Assembly (NCBI GenBank): GCA_963920765.1
Contig: OY987251.1
Span: 10,481,219-10,545,218, forward strand
Source: Ulota crispa
Lineage: Eukaryota; Streptophyta; Bryopsida; Orthotrichales; Orthotrichaceae
Direction: 5' to 3'
Length of the DNA: 64,000 nt
Under the pieces are notes generated by a model. That model made no database searches. It was not told the origin of the DNA and saw only the letters and a list, made by a program, of their open reading frames with translations. This document shows, piece after piece, positions 1-10,400 of the stretch; position 1 is the first letter of the stretch, and each line of letters opens with the position of its first letter. Made by a program: the position numbers and the translations under genes.

Positions 1-365
1 TAGGGGTTAACTGCAGATTTAGTGGCCTCTATCATTGTCACAATTAGCTTCACTTCCATATTGGATTGGAACTGGAGAATTGTGGAAACAACAAAGGAAT
101 TTCAAAACCATGCATGAAACTGTGCATCAAAACTGCACAATCAAATAATTGGAAATAAAGTTGCAATAAGTTTCTTGCAAGGAGTACTAAAATTTCAGGA
201 ATCTAAGTTTTTTTGAGTAGGAAAACGCTAATCGTTGTGGCTTTGTGACCAATTCCCACTTTGATGAAGCATGGATGTTGCCCTTTTGTTTCAACTAAAT
301 AACCTAGTCCTCCAACTAGCAAGTGAGGAGAGTGCAATGAAGAATACTAGATCATTCAGTCAATA

Positions 366-752
366 CGGTAGTCACACCTTTTGTAAGAATGAAACTATTA
401 TGACAAATGAGAAGTTGTGGAGTAGAAATAGGAGCCAATGGTAGCACTTCTCATGAAGAAGGTGTGACTACCCTTTCATAGGTGATGGAGAATGGAGAAC
501 AAGTTTACTTGGAAAATGGTGATGCATTAAGAAAGTAAGTTAATCCAGCTACAAGGACAGTGAAAGCAAGAAGAGCTACACAAAAAAGAGACACATGAAT
601 AAAAACTTCACATGCTAAAACTTCTTCACGCCCATCCTTCTCCTCTGTATGTAAAAAAAAAAACTTCTCAATTGTCAAAGAATGGAGTCTCCAGACCACA
701 CCCCCTTTTCTGAAGATTGAGAATGGGGGTGAAGAAGGTGTGACTACCCCTA
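366..752. mobile_element. Non-autonomous TIR element, family E copy 1
   Basis: The stretch starts with GGTAGTCACACCTT and ends with its inverse AAGGTGTGACTACC. A further inverted copy of the terminus sits inside at about 455-473, so a roughly 110-bp sub-element (366-475) is joined to a roughly 260-bp body. The same two-part structure recurs in reverse orientation at 45604-46018. Both bodies contain a short open frame whose last residues are similar (PFSK and LFSK), which may be a captured gene fragment. No transposase is visible and I could not fix a clean target duplication. Confidence 0.6.
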
Positions 753-1675
753 ATATCAACACAAGAGTTTACTCCGTGATCATGCTAAGCTTCCACTTAC
801 ATAGCCAATCTGCCACTACAGAATCAAAACGTTCTCACGTTCAAAATCTATCCCACATGCACAAAATACACTTGCTTTTTGCAGCTTCTCAATTGAAAGC
901 TCATGTTGAATTGCTGAATTAGTCCAGTCTAACCATCTGGAGTTTCTGGACAGTACAATCCACCCACTGTAATTGCAAACTCTATAATCACAAACACTTC
1001 ATATATATCACAAGAATCTCTCTTGTTGAGAGATGTCTAACAAGACTAACTGACTACCTCCCTATCTCTTCTAGTATCTGCTCGGTTAAAGAGTAGTGTA
1101 CAACAAAATCCACTAGCGCATAAATCCAACCTATCTAAGATAGCATTTCACTTTTCACTTCAGAATGATTCTTCATGAACGTACCTCAAAAATCAGCACT
1201 CCAGTTCAAGGTTTGCATATCAAGTAACGATATAACTATGGTATATGTAACACCAGGCGTTTTTCAACATCTACAAACAAACCTAAAGTTACAGGTTGTT
1301 GTTGCACACAAACAAGACACACAGTTTAACAAAATCTGTCACAATAATGGGGGTATAGAGAGCACAAATTGTGTAAGTGGCAGAAAAGCTGCATATGTGA
1401 CAAGATCTTTCTGTCATCAATTTTCCATTTCAATACAAGCATTTCAATGGGAGTCTAGTGTCTACATTAGGTAGGTCTAGGGAGTTGCCTTCAACAATTC
1501 CCAAAGTATTCATACAATCTCAGAAAATTCCAACCACATCTGAAGTAAGTGTAAATTTGTGCCTAATTCCTTAACACAAGCACATGCCATTATATTCTAA
1601 AAAGATCCTCAAGATCACCACATCTGAACTAAGGGCCGGTTTCAGGGTTCTCCTACCTTAAACCGAGCCAGGATG
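753..1675. other. Intergenic, 3' side of the DUF1995 gene
   Basis: No open frame here has recognisable coding character; the longest is about 100 codons and reads as low-complexity chance sequence. The part near 1500-1675 probably holds the 3' untranslated region of the minus-strand gene that ends at 1676. Positions 1-365 likewise show nothing that I can support. Confidence 0.4.
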
Positions 1676-3642
1676 TCAAGACCTCCACATTGAAGCTTCT
1701 TCTAATTCAGTGTCTTCTTCCCACCAAGTCGCTTTCCTGAACCCCCTCCTCAAAAACTCCATAGTACTCCCAGCTACCTCCTGTAACCCTAACGAAACCA
1801 ACAACTCCTCCTTAGTCTGCCCCAAAGTAAACCTCTCCTGCGACTCAGCAACGCAAGCAAACGATCCATCCGTCTGTTTCAACATAACCTGCCACGGACC
1901 AGGATACATTCGAAACAACGCACCACTGTAATTCAATATAAACGGCGCCACGTTCACACTCTTGGAGTAATCTCGCGTCCTCACATAAAAAACAGGCAAA
2001 AACTGCGATAAGAACCGGTAATGCAGGTCCTTCGGAGGGAATCCAAGAAGTCCAAGATCAGCACGAAGAGTATCCGTTTCAAGGTTAAACAACACAACCG
2101 GAGTGTCTTTACAAAAGAAGTTCACGTACTCCTCCACCGCTGGAAGCTCCGCCGTGCTGCAATTCAAAATCAAGCAAAATCCAGGTGTGTCAGAAGATTC
2201 AAACTTCCCTTCCACATTCTCTCCGAAGTCGAAATCCAAAGCGCCTCGGATGTTGCCCCAGAAGGATTTGCCAACTCCACCGGGGACGTCGTCTAAACAT
2301 CCTACTGAAATGTTGCCTGTTGATTCAATGGCGGATGCATAAGAGCGTAATGCCTTGCGTCTCTCTGGTTTGTCAGGAAAAACGAGCTTGCAAGAAACGT
2401 CTCGGAGTTGGAAGAGTTTGCGAGCGAGTGCGAGTGCTAGTTGTATGTTGGCGCTGATGAACTCCTCCGATGCGCCTTTGTATCCGGAGACTGAGCTCGG
2501 GAGTGGAGGGAAGTCGATCTCGAGCCGCTTCAAGTTGTCGTCGAAGCTGTAGTTGAGTGCTGTCGCTGCGTCGGTGATTAGGGTTTCGTATGATGCAGGT
2601 TTGTATTCTGAGATGCCGAGTTTCGGATCGGTGCCTACTTGTGCACGAACGCGATGTGCATTGCGACCTCCTCTCGACCCCTGAGCTCTTGCAAACCCTG
2701 AGCTCGGCACTTGAAGAGGATCGTTTCTGTAACAAAATTTGCACAAAATTTTACCAAAAACAATCATCTTCCATATCGAATAAGTTACATCAATTCCAAC
2801 CAAGCAGAGCAAGATGTTTCAATCAAACAATGCTTAAAATCAATGGAATCACAAAAACATTACCAAAAACAAACAATCTTCCATATCGAATAAGTTACAT
2901 CAATTTCCAAGCAGAGCAAGATGTTTCAATCAAACAATGCTAAAATCAATGGAATCACAAAAACATTACTAAAGACAATCTTCCATATCGAATACAGTAC
3001 ATCAATTTCCAAGCAGAGCAAGATGTTTTTAAACAATGCAATCCAATTCTCAGCTGATGGACCAAACGTCTGTTGCTGCCCATAAGTTAGTCAGGGTTTC
3101 AAAAGAGAGGTGATATATTACGGGAATTAGCAGCTATAACATCGCGTCACCTCTAAAGATCAACAAAAGGCTAAAATCTGGATGTAAGCTCGGCACTTGA
3201 AGATCGTTTCTGTACAAAATTTTCAGAGAAAAATTATACCGAAAACATCGAATGCAGTACATCAATTTCCAAGCAAGCAGAGCAAGATGTTGTTTCAAAC
3301 AATGCAATCCTATTCTCAGCTGATGGACCAAACGTCTGTTGCTGCACATAAGTTAGTCAGGGTTTCAAAAGAGAGGTGATATGTTACGGGAATTAAGCTT
3401 AGCAGCAGCCATGACATCGCCTCGTCACCTTTAAAGATCAACAAAACTGCTAAAATCTGGATGTTTTCAAGAGGCGGGAACTAAGTTAAGTTAAGTTAAG
3501 TTAAGGAGTCTTACGGAGAAGCAGCATGCCGCGCAGGCTGAGGGGGCAGGAAGGAGCAAAACTGGTGGTGCACATTGGTGGTGGTGGTAGTTCGGCAGGG
3601 CGTGACGGGCGCCACGGGCTTCACCAGCACCGCATACGCCAT
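1676..3642 (-). CDS. DUF1995-family chloroplast protein, 2 exons
   Basis: Exon 1 is 3642-3515 and exon 2 is 2726-1676, giving 392 residues. The exon 1 donor reads CTCC|GTAAGA and the exon 2 acceptor TTACAG|AAACG. The split codon closes exactly (CC plus A, proline). Residues 1 to about 60 are rich in Thr, Pro, Ala and His, and begin [12 protein letters not shown], a typical chloroplast transit peptide. From about residue 75 the protein matches the plant DUF1995 family from memory: a YETLITDAA start, then a DFPPLP motif, then a C-terminal GPWQVML stretch. Some family members are annotated adenylate-kinase-like or LPA3-like (photosystem II assembly), but no kinase P-loop is visible, so the biochemical role is unknown. 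The ATG at 3642 was chosen because it opens the transit peptide; an upstream ATG in the same frame near 4011 would add an unlikely Pro/Ser-rich leader. Confidence 0.85.
2735..3480. repeat. Imperfect tandem repeats filling intron 1 of the DUF1995 gene
   Basis: The intron (2727-3514) consists largely of repeats of roughly 100 to 220 bp. The phrase CTTCCATATCGAATAAGTTA recurs at about 2768 and 2878, and in diverged form near 2982 and 3240. Each is followed by CAAGCAGAGCAAGATGTT. The phrase CAGCTGATGGACCAAACGTC occurs at about 3052 and 3320. A 5-bp (TTAAG) microsatellite lies at about 3484-3504. Confidence 0.8.
3187..3215 (-). pseudogene. Duplicated acceptor and first codons of DUF1995 exon 2
   Basis: On the minus strand TGTACAG is followed by AAACGATCTTCAAGTGCCGA, nearly repeating the true acceptor and exon start at 2726 but with three bases missing. 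It lies inside intron 1 in the tandem repeat. If used, it would encode NDLQVPS in place of NDPLQVPS in the same phase before running into intron sequence. It is probably a by-product of repeat expansion and could act as a decoy acceptor. Confidence 0.6.
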
Positions 3643-4040
3643 GTGAGGAATTGGTTTATTTGTATCGTTTGCAAATGGCGAGGGAGACGATTGATTCCAG
3701 GCCAATTCTTGCGTGGAGAAGCACCGGAAAGGAAAACCTAAGCTAATTGGTGATGGCGATGGCGATGGCGATGAGCGTGATTCCTGCAGGGAGAATTGAA
3801 GGGCAGGGCAGCAAAGGGGAAGTGGAGGCGTGTGTGTCCAGAAGGGGTTTAGCGTTGTGGATTGGGTGGGTGGCCGCAGTTGGGTGGCATCCGGTTGTGT
3901 GCATTTGCTTTGCTTGCAGCTCCGGGGCCAGGTAGGTGCCCTGTTGGCGGGAGGGAGGGCCTGCCGACGTGGCCGCCACGTAGATGTTTTTTTTAATTCT
4001 CTAGGTGCCATATCAGGGGCGGTTCACACCAGCGTTTGAT
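3643..4040 (-). promoter_or_regulatory. Upstream region of the DUF1995 gene
   Basis: This is a relatively GC-rich block between the start codon and a TTAA-ended transposon. It holds a short GGCGAT triplication at 3753-3770 and long purine/pyrimidine runs. No TATA box could be assigned. It is inferred to contain the 5' untranslated region and core promoter by position only. Confidence 0.35.
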
Positions 4041-4047
4041 CTAGGCT

Positions 4048-4700
4048 TTAACCCCTCACCGGCCAAGGGGCCTAAATTGGGCTTCTCTAATTTTATCCAA
4101 GGCTGTACAAATTTTCTACAAGATTTTTTAAGTGATTATTGTTATTTTTAAACTCTTATTGAAGTCTAGATTTAGCATCAGAAGTCTCATTTTAAAAATG
4201 AATTAAAGTGATTAGTCTATACAAGATTTTGTGCAAGGGTATCCATTGCAAATCTTCACTTTCTAGTGTTGAAAGCTCTTGGAAATGAGCTTCAAGTACA
4301 CTAGAACTTGGAGAAAAAATCACATTAAAAATTCAATTTAAAAAATTGTAAAATAGATTTTGAGAAGCTGTAAATTGATTGGGGTTAGGCATGTTATACT
4401 TTACATACTCATATTTTTTTGGTACCCTTAATTTTAGGTTTAAGATGCAAAAAGAGGATTGAAAGGCTTCAAATCACTTTTACACTTTTAACACCCTCAT
4501 GATCAAACATTATAATCTTTCAATCCATAAACAATGTTGTTGTGATTTTATTTTCCTATGTGATCTATAACATGTCTACTTTGAATTTGTATAGTTGCGC
4601 TTCAGAGAAACTTGATAAGCTTGATCAAAATGCCAGCATTTTGTTCACTATCAAGCAAATTTTAAGATACTCCAAACTACCGTGGGCGGTGAGGGGTTAA
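4048..4700. mobile_element. TTAA-ended non-autonomous element, family A
   Basis: The left end is TTAACCCCTCACCGGCC and the right end is GGGCGGTGAGGGGTTAA, an inverted repeat of about 17 bp flanked by TTAA on both sides. The length is 653 bp and no coding frame is present. The TTAA ends are reminiscent of piggyBac-type insertion, but no transposase is seen. The terminal bases differ slightly from the other copies in this window (CTCACC instead of CTAAAGG). Confidence 0.65.
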
Positions 4701-4702
4701 AC

Positions 4703-4945
4703 AGGCTACTCAAGCTGCAATTTCATTAGGAATTGATGATCTTTTAACAACACCTTCAAAAAGTTGGCTGATCCAAGATGCGGAACAACAAGATTATATT
4801 TTTGAAAAAAATTATCATTATGGAAACGTTCATGCTGTAGATAAACTATGTCAATTAATTGAAACATGGTATGCAACAAATGAATATTTAAAACAAAAAA
4901 TGAATCCTAATTTTTGGATGATAGATCCTTTAAATCCAGTTAGAA
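4703..4945 (+). pseudogene. rpoC2: Nuclear insertion of plastid rpoC2 fragment
   Basis: Reading in one frame, this segment gives [20 protein letters not shown], then [20 protein letters not shown], then [17 protein letters not shown] and [13 protein letters not shown]. This is the conserved interior of the plastid RNA polymerase beta'' subunit. The frame is open for about 80 codons, but the match ends abruptly before the expected SFSGARG motif, and there is no gene context on either side. It is a truncated nuclear plastid DNA insertion and not a functional gene. Its retained open frame suggests fairly recent transfer. Confidence 0.88.
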
Positions 4946-4946
4946 T

Positions 4947-5150
4947 AGTGTGCTCTAATTGTGTTCATGCTCTAGAAATGATAGACATTTTAGATGAAAT
5001 ATCTATGATTGTCATTGATGAGTTAAGTAAGCTTAGCAAATATGCTAAGCCTACCTAACTCATCAATGATAGTCATAGATATTTCATCTAAAATGTCTCT
5101 TGTTCCTAGAGCCAAACGCAATTATAGCATGAACGCAATTAGAGCACACT
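4947..5150. repeat. Inverted duplication (hairpin) beside the plastid fragment
   Basis: The left arm at about 4947-5037 and the right arm at about 5043-5150 are inverse copies. The core ATGAAATATCTATGATTGTC pairs with its complement on the right with few mismatches, and the loop is only a few bases (AGCAAATATGCT). The right arm carries a small insertion near 5111. Neither arm looks like rpoC2. Confidence 0.75.
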
Positions 5151-6340
5151 ACCTTAATTTTTGGTTTTTCCTTGGTAGAGCGACACAAACCAGCCCTATT
5201 AATTTCATTTTTTTGTTTTTATCTTTACCTACCAAAGATGTGGGTTGTAGGTTGAATTTTTTGCAACCCATTTTGAATTTTAGAAATGAGCAAGTTGCAA
5301 TACTTTCTCATTTAGTTTAGTATTTTGTCTACAAGTTTTCTCTTGTTTATGAACTTTTAGCTACATGCATGGCAGCTTATTAGGTTATAAATGGCAACTT
5401 TTAAGTATAATTCATATATTCTTTAGTTATGTGAATTGGTGATGTCTAACATCAATCTTCAATAGTTGTTTTATTTTATTAGTTATAATGTTGAACTTGG
5501 ACATTTGCAAAGTGTAAATTAATAGTTTTGTCAAGAAACCACTAAAAAACTATTTAGTACATTTATACAACGGTACAAGTGCCAAACCTTGCCATGACAC
5601 AATAACTACAAGAGGTCGTTTGAAGGAGGGCAAGTGAATAAAAAGCGCATTTACACTTTGCATTATAGCTAGGTGGGGGGAAATCAAATATGATTGAGGG
5701 CTACTCAAGTTGTCTGAATGTGAAGCCCCATCAACAATAGGACCGCACATCAAATTGCACCTCTCCTCAAGGCAGTTTTGCATCTTGAAACTTTGACTAC
5801 TTTTTAAATTTTCCTCTTTATTTTTACAATACAATTTTAGCAAAACCAAATTTGAGATACAAATTTTGCAAAATTTAGCCAAATTTATTGCCACTGACAA
5901 GAACCCCAGGGAAGGAAATTTGGATAGAGTTGCATAGAATCAAGGGAAAATTTAAAAAATACCCCTATATTTTGCCGTAATCTTAAAAATACCCCTGTAA
6001 GTTTCAAAATTGTAAAAATATCCCTGTGAGCAATAGTACTGTTGTTTCAAATCCATGCTTATGTTTCAAACCTTAGTTTTACAAGCTATGGAATTTGTTT
6101 TATCTGTAATCTTGAAATAAACATAGCGGCTTTAGTTTTATTTTTTGTAGGTGTGATCTAAAATGATTGTGGGGTAGGTGGTATTGAAAATGAAAACACG
6201 CGGAATATTTTTTATGTGATAGTTGGACACTTGCTTTTTGAGGTCTTTTGAATAATTGACAAATTTTATGGCAATATGAACTTTTGCATGACGATAGGGT
6301 TCTGTGAAACTCAACAGTAGTGTTGCATTTTCACAGAGGT
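5151..6340. other. Intergenic, no gene recognised
   Basis: AT-rich sequence. A 116-codon minus-strand frame at 5550-5900 has no recognisable family and no splice context. The motif AATACCCCTGTA recurs two to three times near 5960-6030, suggesting a decayed transposon end (GGGAAAATTT at about 5943). Confidence 0.4.
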
Positions 6341-6663
6341 AAGGTATGTACACCCATAAGCACCACTGTCTCCATAACCGTCACCTCTGAAATCTTCAAA
6401 AATCTGTGGAAGTGAATAGATGTAACAACAAGGATGTACAACATGTGAACATGAAATCTTAATAGTGGTTATGAGTGCAATGGTAGTTTGCTCTTTGAAA
6501 ATTCACAACTTATTCTCATAGTATCCAAATAATACATTCAAAGAATCAAAAGTGCAAACTCATTATTTTTCTGTTCCTAATAGGATCCTATAATTTGCTA
6601 GCTGTTATTGATACTCATCATGTTCAAAACCCTTAGTTTGACGCTTACGGGTGTACATACCTT
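6341..6663. mobile_element. Family B MITE, copy 1
   Basis: The left end AAGGTATGTACACCCATAAG pairs with the right end CTTACGGGTGTACATACCTT. The interior shares phrases such as CCGTCACCTCTGAAATCTTC and TGTGGAAGTGAATAGATGT with copies at 15628, 24303 and 41687. It is about 320 bp long with no coding frame. Confidence 0.82.
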
Positions 6664-7030
6664 AAGAGCATCTCTTGGAGCACGTTAGAATAGCCCTTTG
6701 CGTTCAACCTGTAATGGCTTCTGTGATTCAAGTCCCCAACAGCACTCGACACGTCCCTGTGAAGGTAACAGGGCCTTCAGATTGAGCCGCATACCCGTCA
6801 AATTTCCACTTTTTCTACGCCCCCTTCACAGTCCTTGGCGAGCACTATACACTCATGACCCCACTCCATAGCCAGGTGTACTTGTGCGATTTGTTGTTAC
6901 GTAGGTGCAAGTCCGAAAGGTTTCAGGACTGCAGGAGAACTTCAAGCCTCGTCGTGAAAGTTTGCGTCATTCTCCCCGTAAAATGTCATTTATCCAAGTA
7001 TTGCAAAGCGTGCTGCAGGAGATGCCCTTA
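6664..7030. mobile_element. Short TIR element adjoining the family B copy
   Basis: The left end AAGAGCATCTCTTGGAGCAC pairs with the right end GTGCTGCAGGAGATGCCCTT. The 367-bp element begins at the base where the family B element ends, so the two are either nested or inserted next to one another. No other copy was seen in the window. Confidence 0.6.
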
Positions 7031-7451
7031 CAACAACACAAAGCCCACCATGTCAGCAGGTAAGGAAAATTTGGATAAAGTTGCATAGAATCAATCCAAG
7101 AAATCTACTAATCTTAGTAGCTGACTTCGTTTGCATCTCTCAAGACGATGCATGGCCCGCGCTTGGAGGCACGGGTGACTCGTGCCTTCAGCACGGGTGA
7201 CGCGTCCAGCAATAGAACACCCGCCCTCTGCCTCTCTCCTCCTCCGATATGCTGTGGCGTTGTTGTCGCCGTATCTCTCCATCACCACCATCGCCATTAA
7301 GTTTACCGAAGTCCTTCACACTCAAGTCTAGAACCGGAATGCCAAATATCTCTTCGTCTCTCGATCGCATAGTTCATTAGATTAATCTTTCTTTCTCCTC
7401 CAAGCTTTGCTTTGCATCGACCGATCGATTGCCGTCAAGACTACTGCCACC
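7031..7451 (+). promoter_or_regulatory. Upstream region of the FGGY kinase gene
   Basis: A GC-richer island precedes the start codon. It contains a hairpin, AGGCACG GGTGACT CGTGCCT, at about 7168-7188, followed by another GCACGGGTGACGCG copy. The pyrimidine-rich run TCTTTCTTTCTCCTCC at about 7386-7401 resembles a plant initiator/5' leader. The promoter role is inferred from position. Confidence 0.4.
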
Positions 7452-10400
7452 ATGATGGAATCGTCGCCATTTCTACGGAGCCCGACGTCGACGACGGGGA
7501 CGACGAATAGCGATAAGGCTGTTGCTCACAACAACAAGTCGAACAGTACTAAAGAAGAAGGACGCCAGCTCTTCCTCGGCGTCGACGTTGGCACCGGGAG
7601 CGCTCGAGCCGGTAAGCACGAGAGAGATTTTCTAGGAAATCTGAAGTTTTCACGCCCGGTCTTGTAAATTTTGATTGATCGCCTTTTTGAGTAGAATAAT
7701 TTGAATATAAAGGAACCGGTAAGGACGAGGTTTTCTAGGAATTCTGAAGTTTTGGCGCCCGGTGATGTGAGTGTTGATTTGATCCTGCATTGGTTCGGCT
7801 TTTTTGGAGTATAACTTAATTTGAATATAAAGAAACCGGTAAGGACGAGGTTTTCTAGGATTTTCTGAAGTTTTGGCGCCCGGTTTTCTGTGAATGTTGA
7901 TTTGATCTTTCATTGATTCTGCTTTTCTTGGAGTATAATAATTTGAATATAGAGAAACGGATGCTGGTGAAATTGGAGGAGAGAACCTTCGATTGAAGGA
8001 GTATTTCGAATTTTGAACTAGTTCTTGGTGAGATGTAGTGTAGCTGATTACAATTGCATGTTCTTCGTGAGATCCTTGTTGCATTGTGATGTTATATTCT
8101 CTTGTTTAGGATTTTTCGGGAGTTTTTCCGCCCTAGTTTTGTGAATGGATTGATATATGCATTGGTTATGCTTTTCTTGGAGTATAGTAATTTGAATTTA
8201 GAGAAACGGATGCTGGTGAAATTGGAGGAGAACCTTAATTAGATTGAAGGAGTACTTCGAACTGGACTAGTTTTTGGTGAGATGTAGTGTAGCTGATTTA
8301 CAATTGCATGTTCTTTGTGAGATCCTTGTCGCATTGTGATCTTGGATTCCCATGTTTAGGATTTTAGGGAGTTCTTTTGAGTTTTGCCGTCCTATTTTTG
8401 TAGATCGATTGATTTTTGCATTGGTTCTGATTTTCTTGGAGTATAATAATTTGAATATAGAGAGGGAAGAATATTGATGTTTTTTGAATTTTGTTTAAAT
8501 TGATGCGAATGGATTAAAGGTGTACGTATTGCGAATGAGACTAGTTTTGGTTAGATGTAGCTTTAGCTTATTATTTGCTTGTGCTTTGTGAGGATCTTTT
8601 TTCGTATTTCAATGATACGTTTCCTGAGAGATTTCATTGCGGTCATTGGAAGTAGTACTAACGATTTGGAAGTTTTTATTAAAGGTTCGTTGTTGCTGGA
8701 GTTGGAATTTTAATGTGTTGTTTAGGAAATTGTCTTTAGATATCTCATTGTAAGATTTATTATTCTGTGAAGGTGTGAATCGTGATGACTGTCGGATTCT
8801 TTAGAGTAAGTGGATGAAATTTCGCTTCTATATCGATGGAGACATCAGCTAGAATCGTTGCACGACTTAAAAAGTTTGTTCGCTTGAAGCGATCATTGTT
8901 GGAAGCGTTGAATTGCTATTAGATTTTGTGGAATTGTGGCAGTATTTTCCTTTCTAGGTGGGCGTCGAGCCTAATTTGAGGGGGATCAATCTTGCCATTA
9001 TGTCAATGCTGTAGTTGTCTACATTGGACTCTATCCGCTTGACCTAAATTAAATATTTATGCCTTTGAATTGTGCTATCAAGATTCTACAGGGTCAATGC
9101 GTATCATTAACTGCATGTCAGATGCCCATTTCATTTCATCAAAGCCGGTGTACTGGACTGGATTGAACTGTATGAATCTGGTCGGTTGCTTCGTAATCAA
9201 ATTTCTTAATCTGGCTGACTTCTTCTATAACTTACTTCTGCAGTGGTTGATGTGTTTTCTATGTCTAGAAACCTGGGCAAATTTCAAGTATCAACGTTTA
9301 GCAGGAATAGTTGACAATGCTTATGATTAACGTTGTTTTTATTCTTGTGGCGACCCTTGCTTGATTATCAGTTGCTAGATACTAATTCAGAGTAAGTACT
9401 CTTATAACCGTACAGCTTCTTTTTATTAGTGTCGTATTTGGAGTGGGCCACCTAAACCTTGAGACCATGAGTGGCATTCGTCCACTTGTGCGTTGTGCGC
9501 TTTACAATGATAATATTGTTACCAAAAGACCTTTTGGTTTAATGGCAAATTGTTGTATCTACAGGGGTGTTCGATGCAGAGGGCAAGTTGATAGGAACTG
9601 CAAGCAGTGCTATTCAGATTTGGAAGGAAGGAAAATTTGTAGAACAATCCTCTACAGATATCTGGCTAGCTATCTGCACAGCGGTGAAGTCAGTATGCTC
9701 AAAGTATCATCTCAATGATTATGATATTTGCGGTCTTGGATTCACAGCTACTTGCTCTCTTGGTAAGTGTGCTGACCTGAATTGCCTATTGATACTGAAT
9801 CTTGTTGCAATTGCGTGTGACCTCTTTACTTTGGTGTGCTCTGACAAAGAGCTGCTTTGAAGTTAATTTATCAAGTGTTCAAAGTCAATCATTAAATTCA
9901 GAATGTTCCCTTCTATGTTAAACTTGTAATGAGTAGTCGCTCTGTTTTTATAATTCTGGAAGTCCTGACGGTTGCTAAGATTAAAATCGCCAGTTTGAGG
10001 TTTTATTTTTGCCTCACTGAAAGTTATTCGTGAACTGCATACAGTGGCTATTGGCACAGACGATTCTCCTGTCTCAATTTCGAAGACTGGGGATGCAAGG
10101 CGTAATGTGATTGTATGGATGGACCATAGGGCGGAAGAGCAGGCAGAGCGAATCAATGCTTCCAAGTCTCCAGTTTTACAGTTTTCAGGCGGCTCCCTGT
10201 CTCCAGAACATCAGGCTCCAAAGGTATCACGCATTTTTTTAATGATGTACGCCTGGATAAGGCATTCTGAATTGCAATGTTTTTTGATTTGATTGTTAAC
10301 CTGCAACTGGTTTTGTGCGTTTAAAAAAAAATAGATTTAGTTTAGAAATCACCCAGAGCTTGGAACTGGTGAGTGGTATAGATTCTACTGCAATTATGTG

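Noticed and set aside
3511-4011. Long minus-strand frame reading through the whole upstream region of the DUF1995 gene
   Set aside because: Only the part from the Met at 3642 resembles a transit peptide and splices in phase. The upstream extension is Pro/Ser low-complexity, typical of a GC-rich promoter read as protein.
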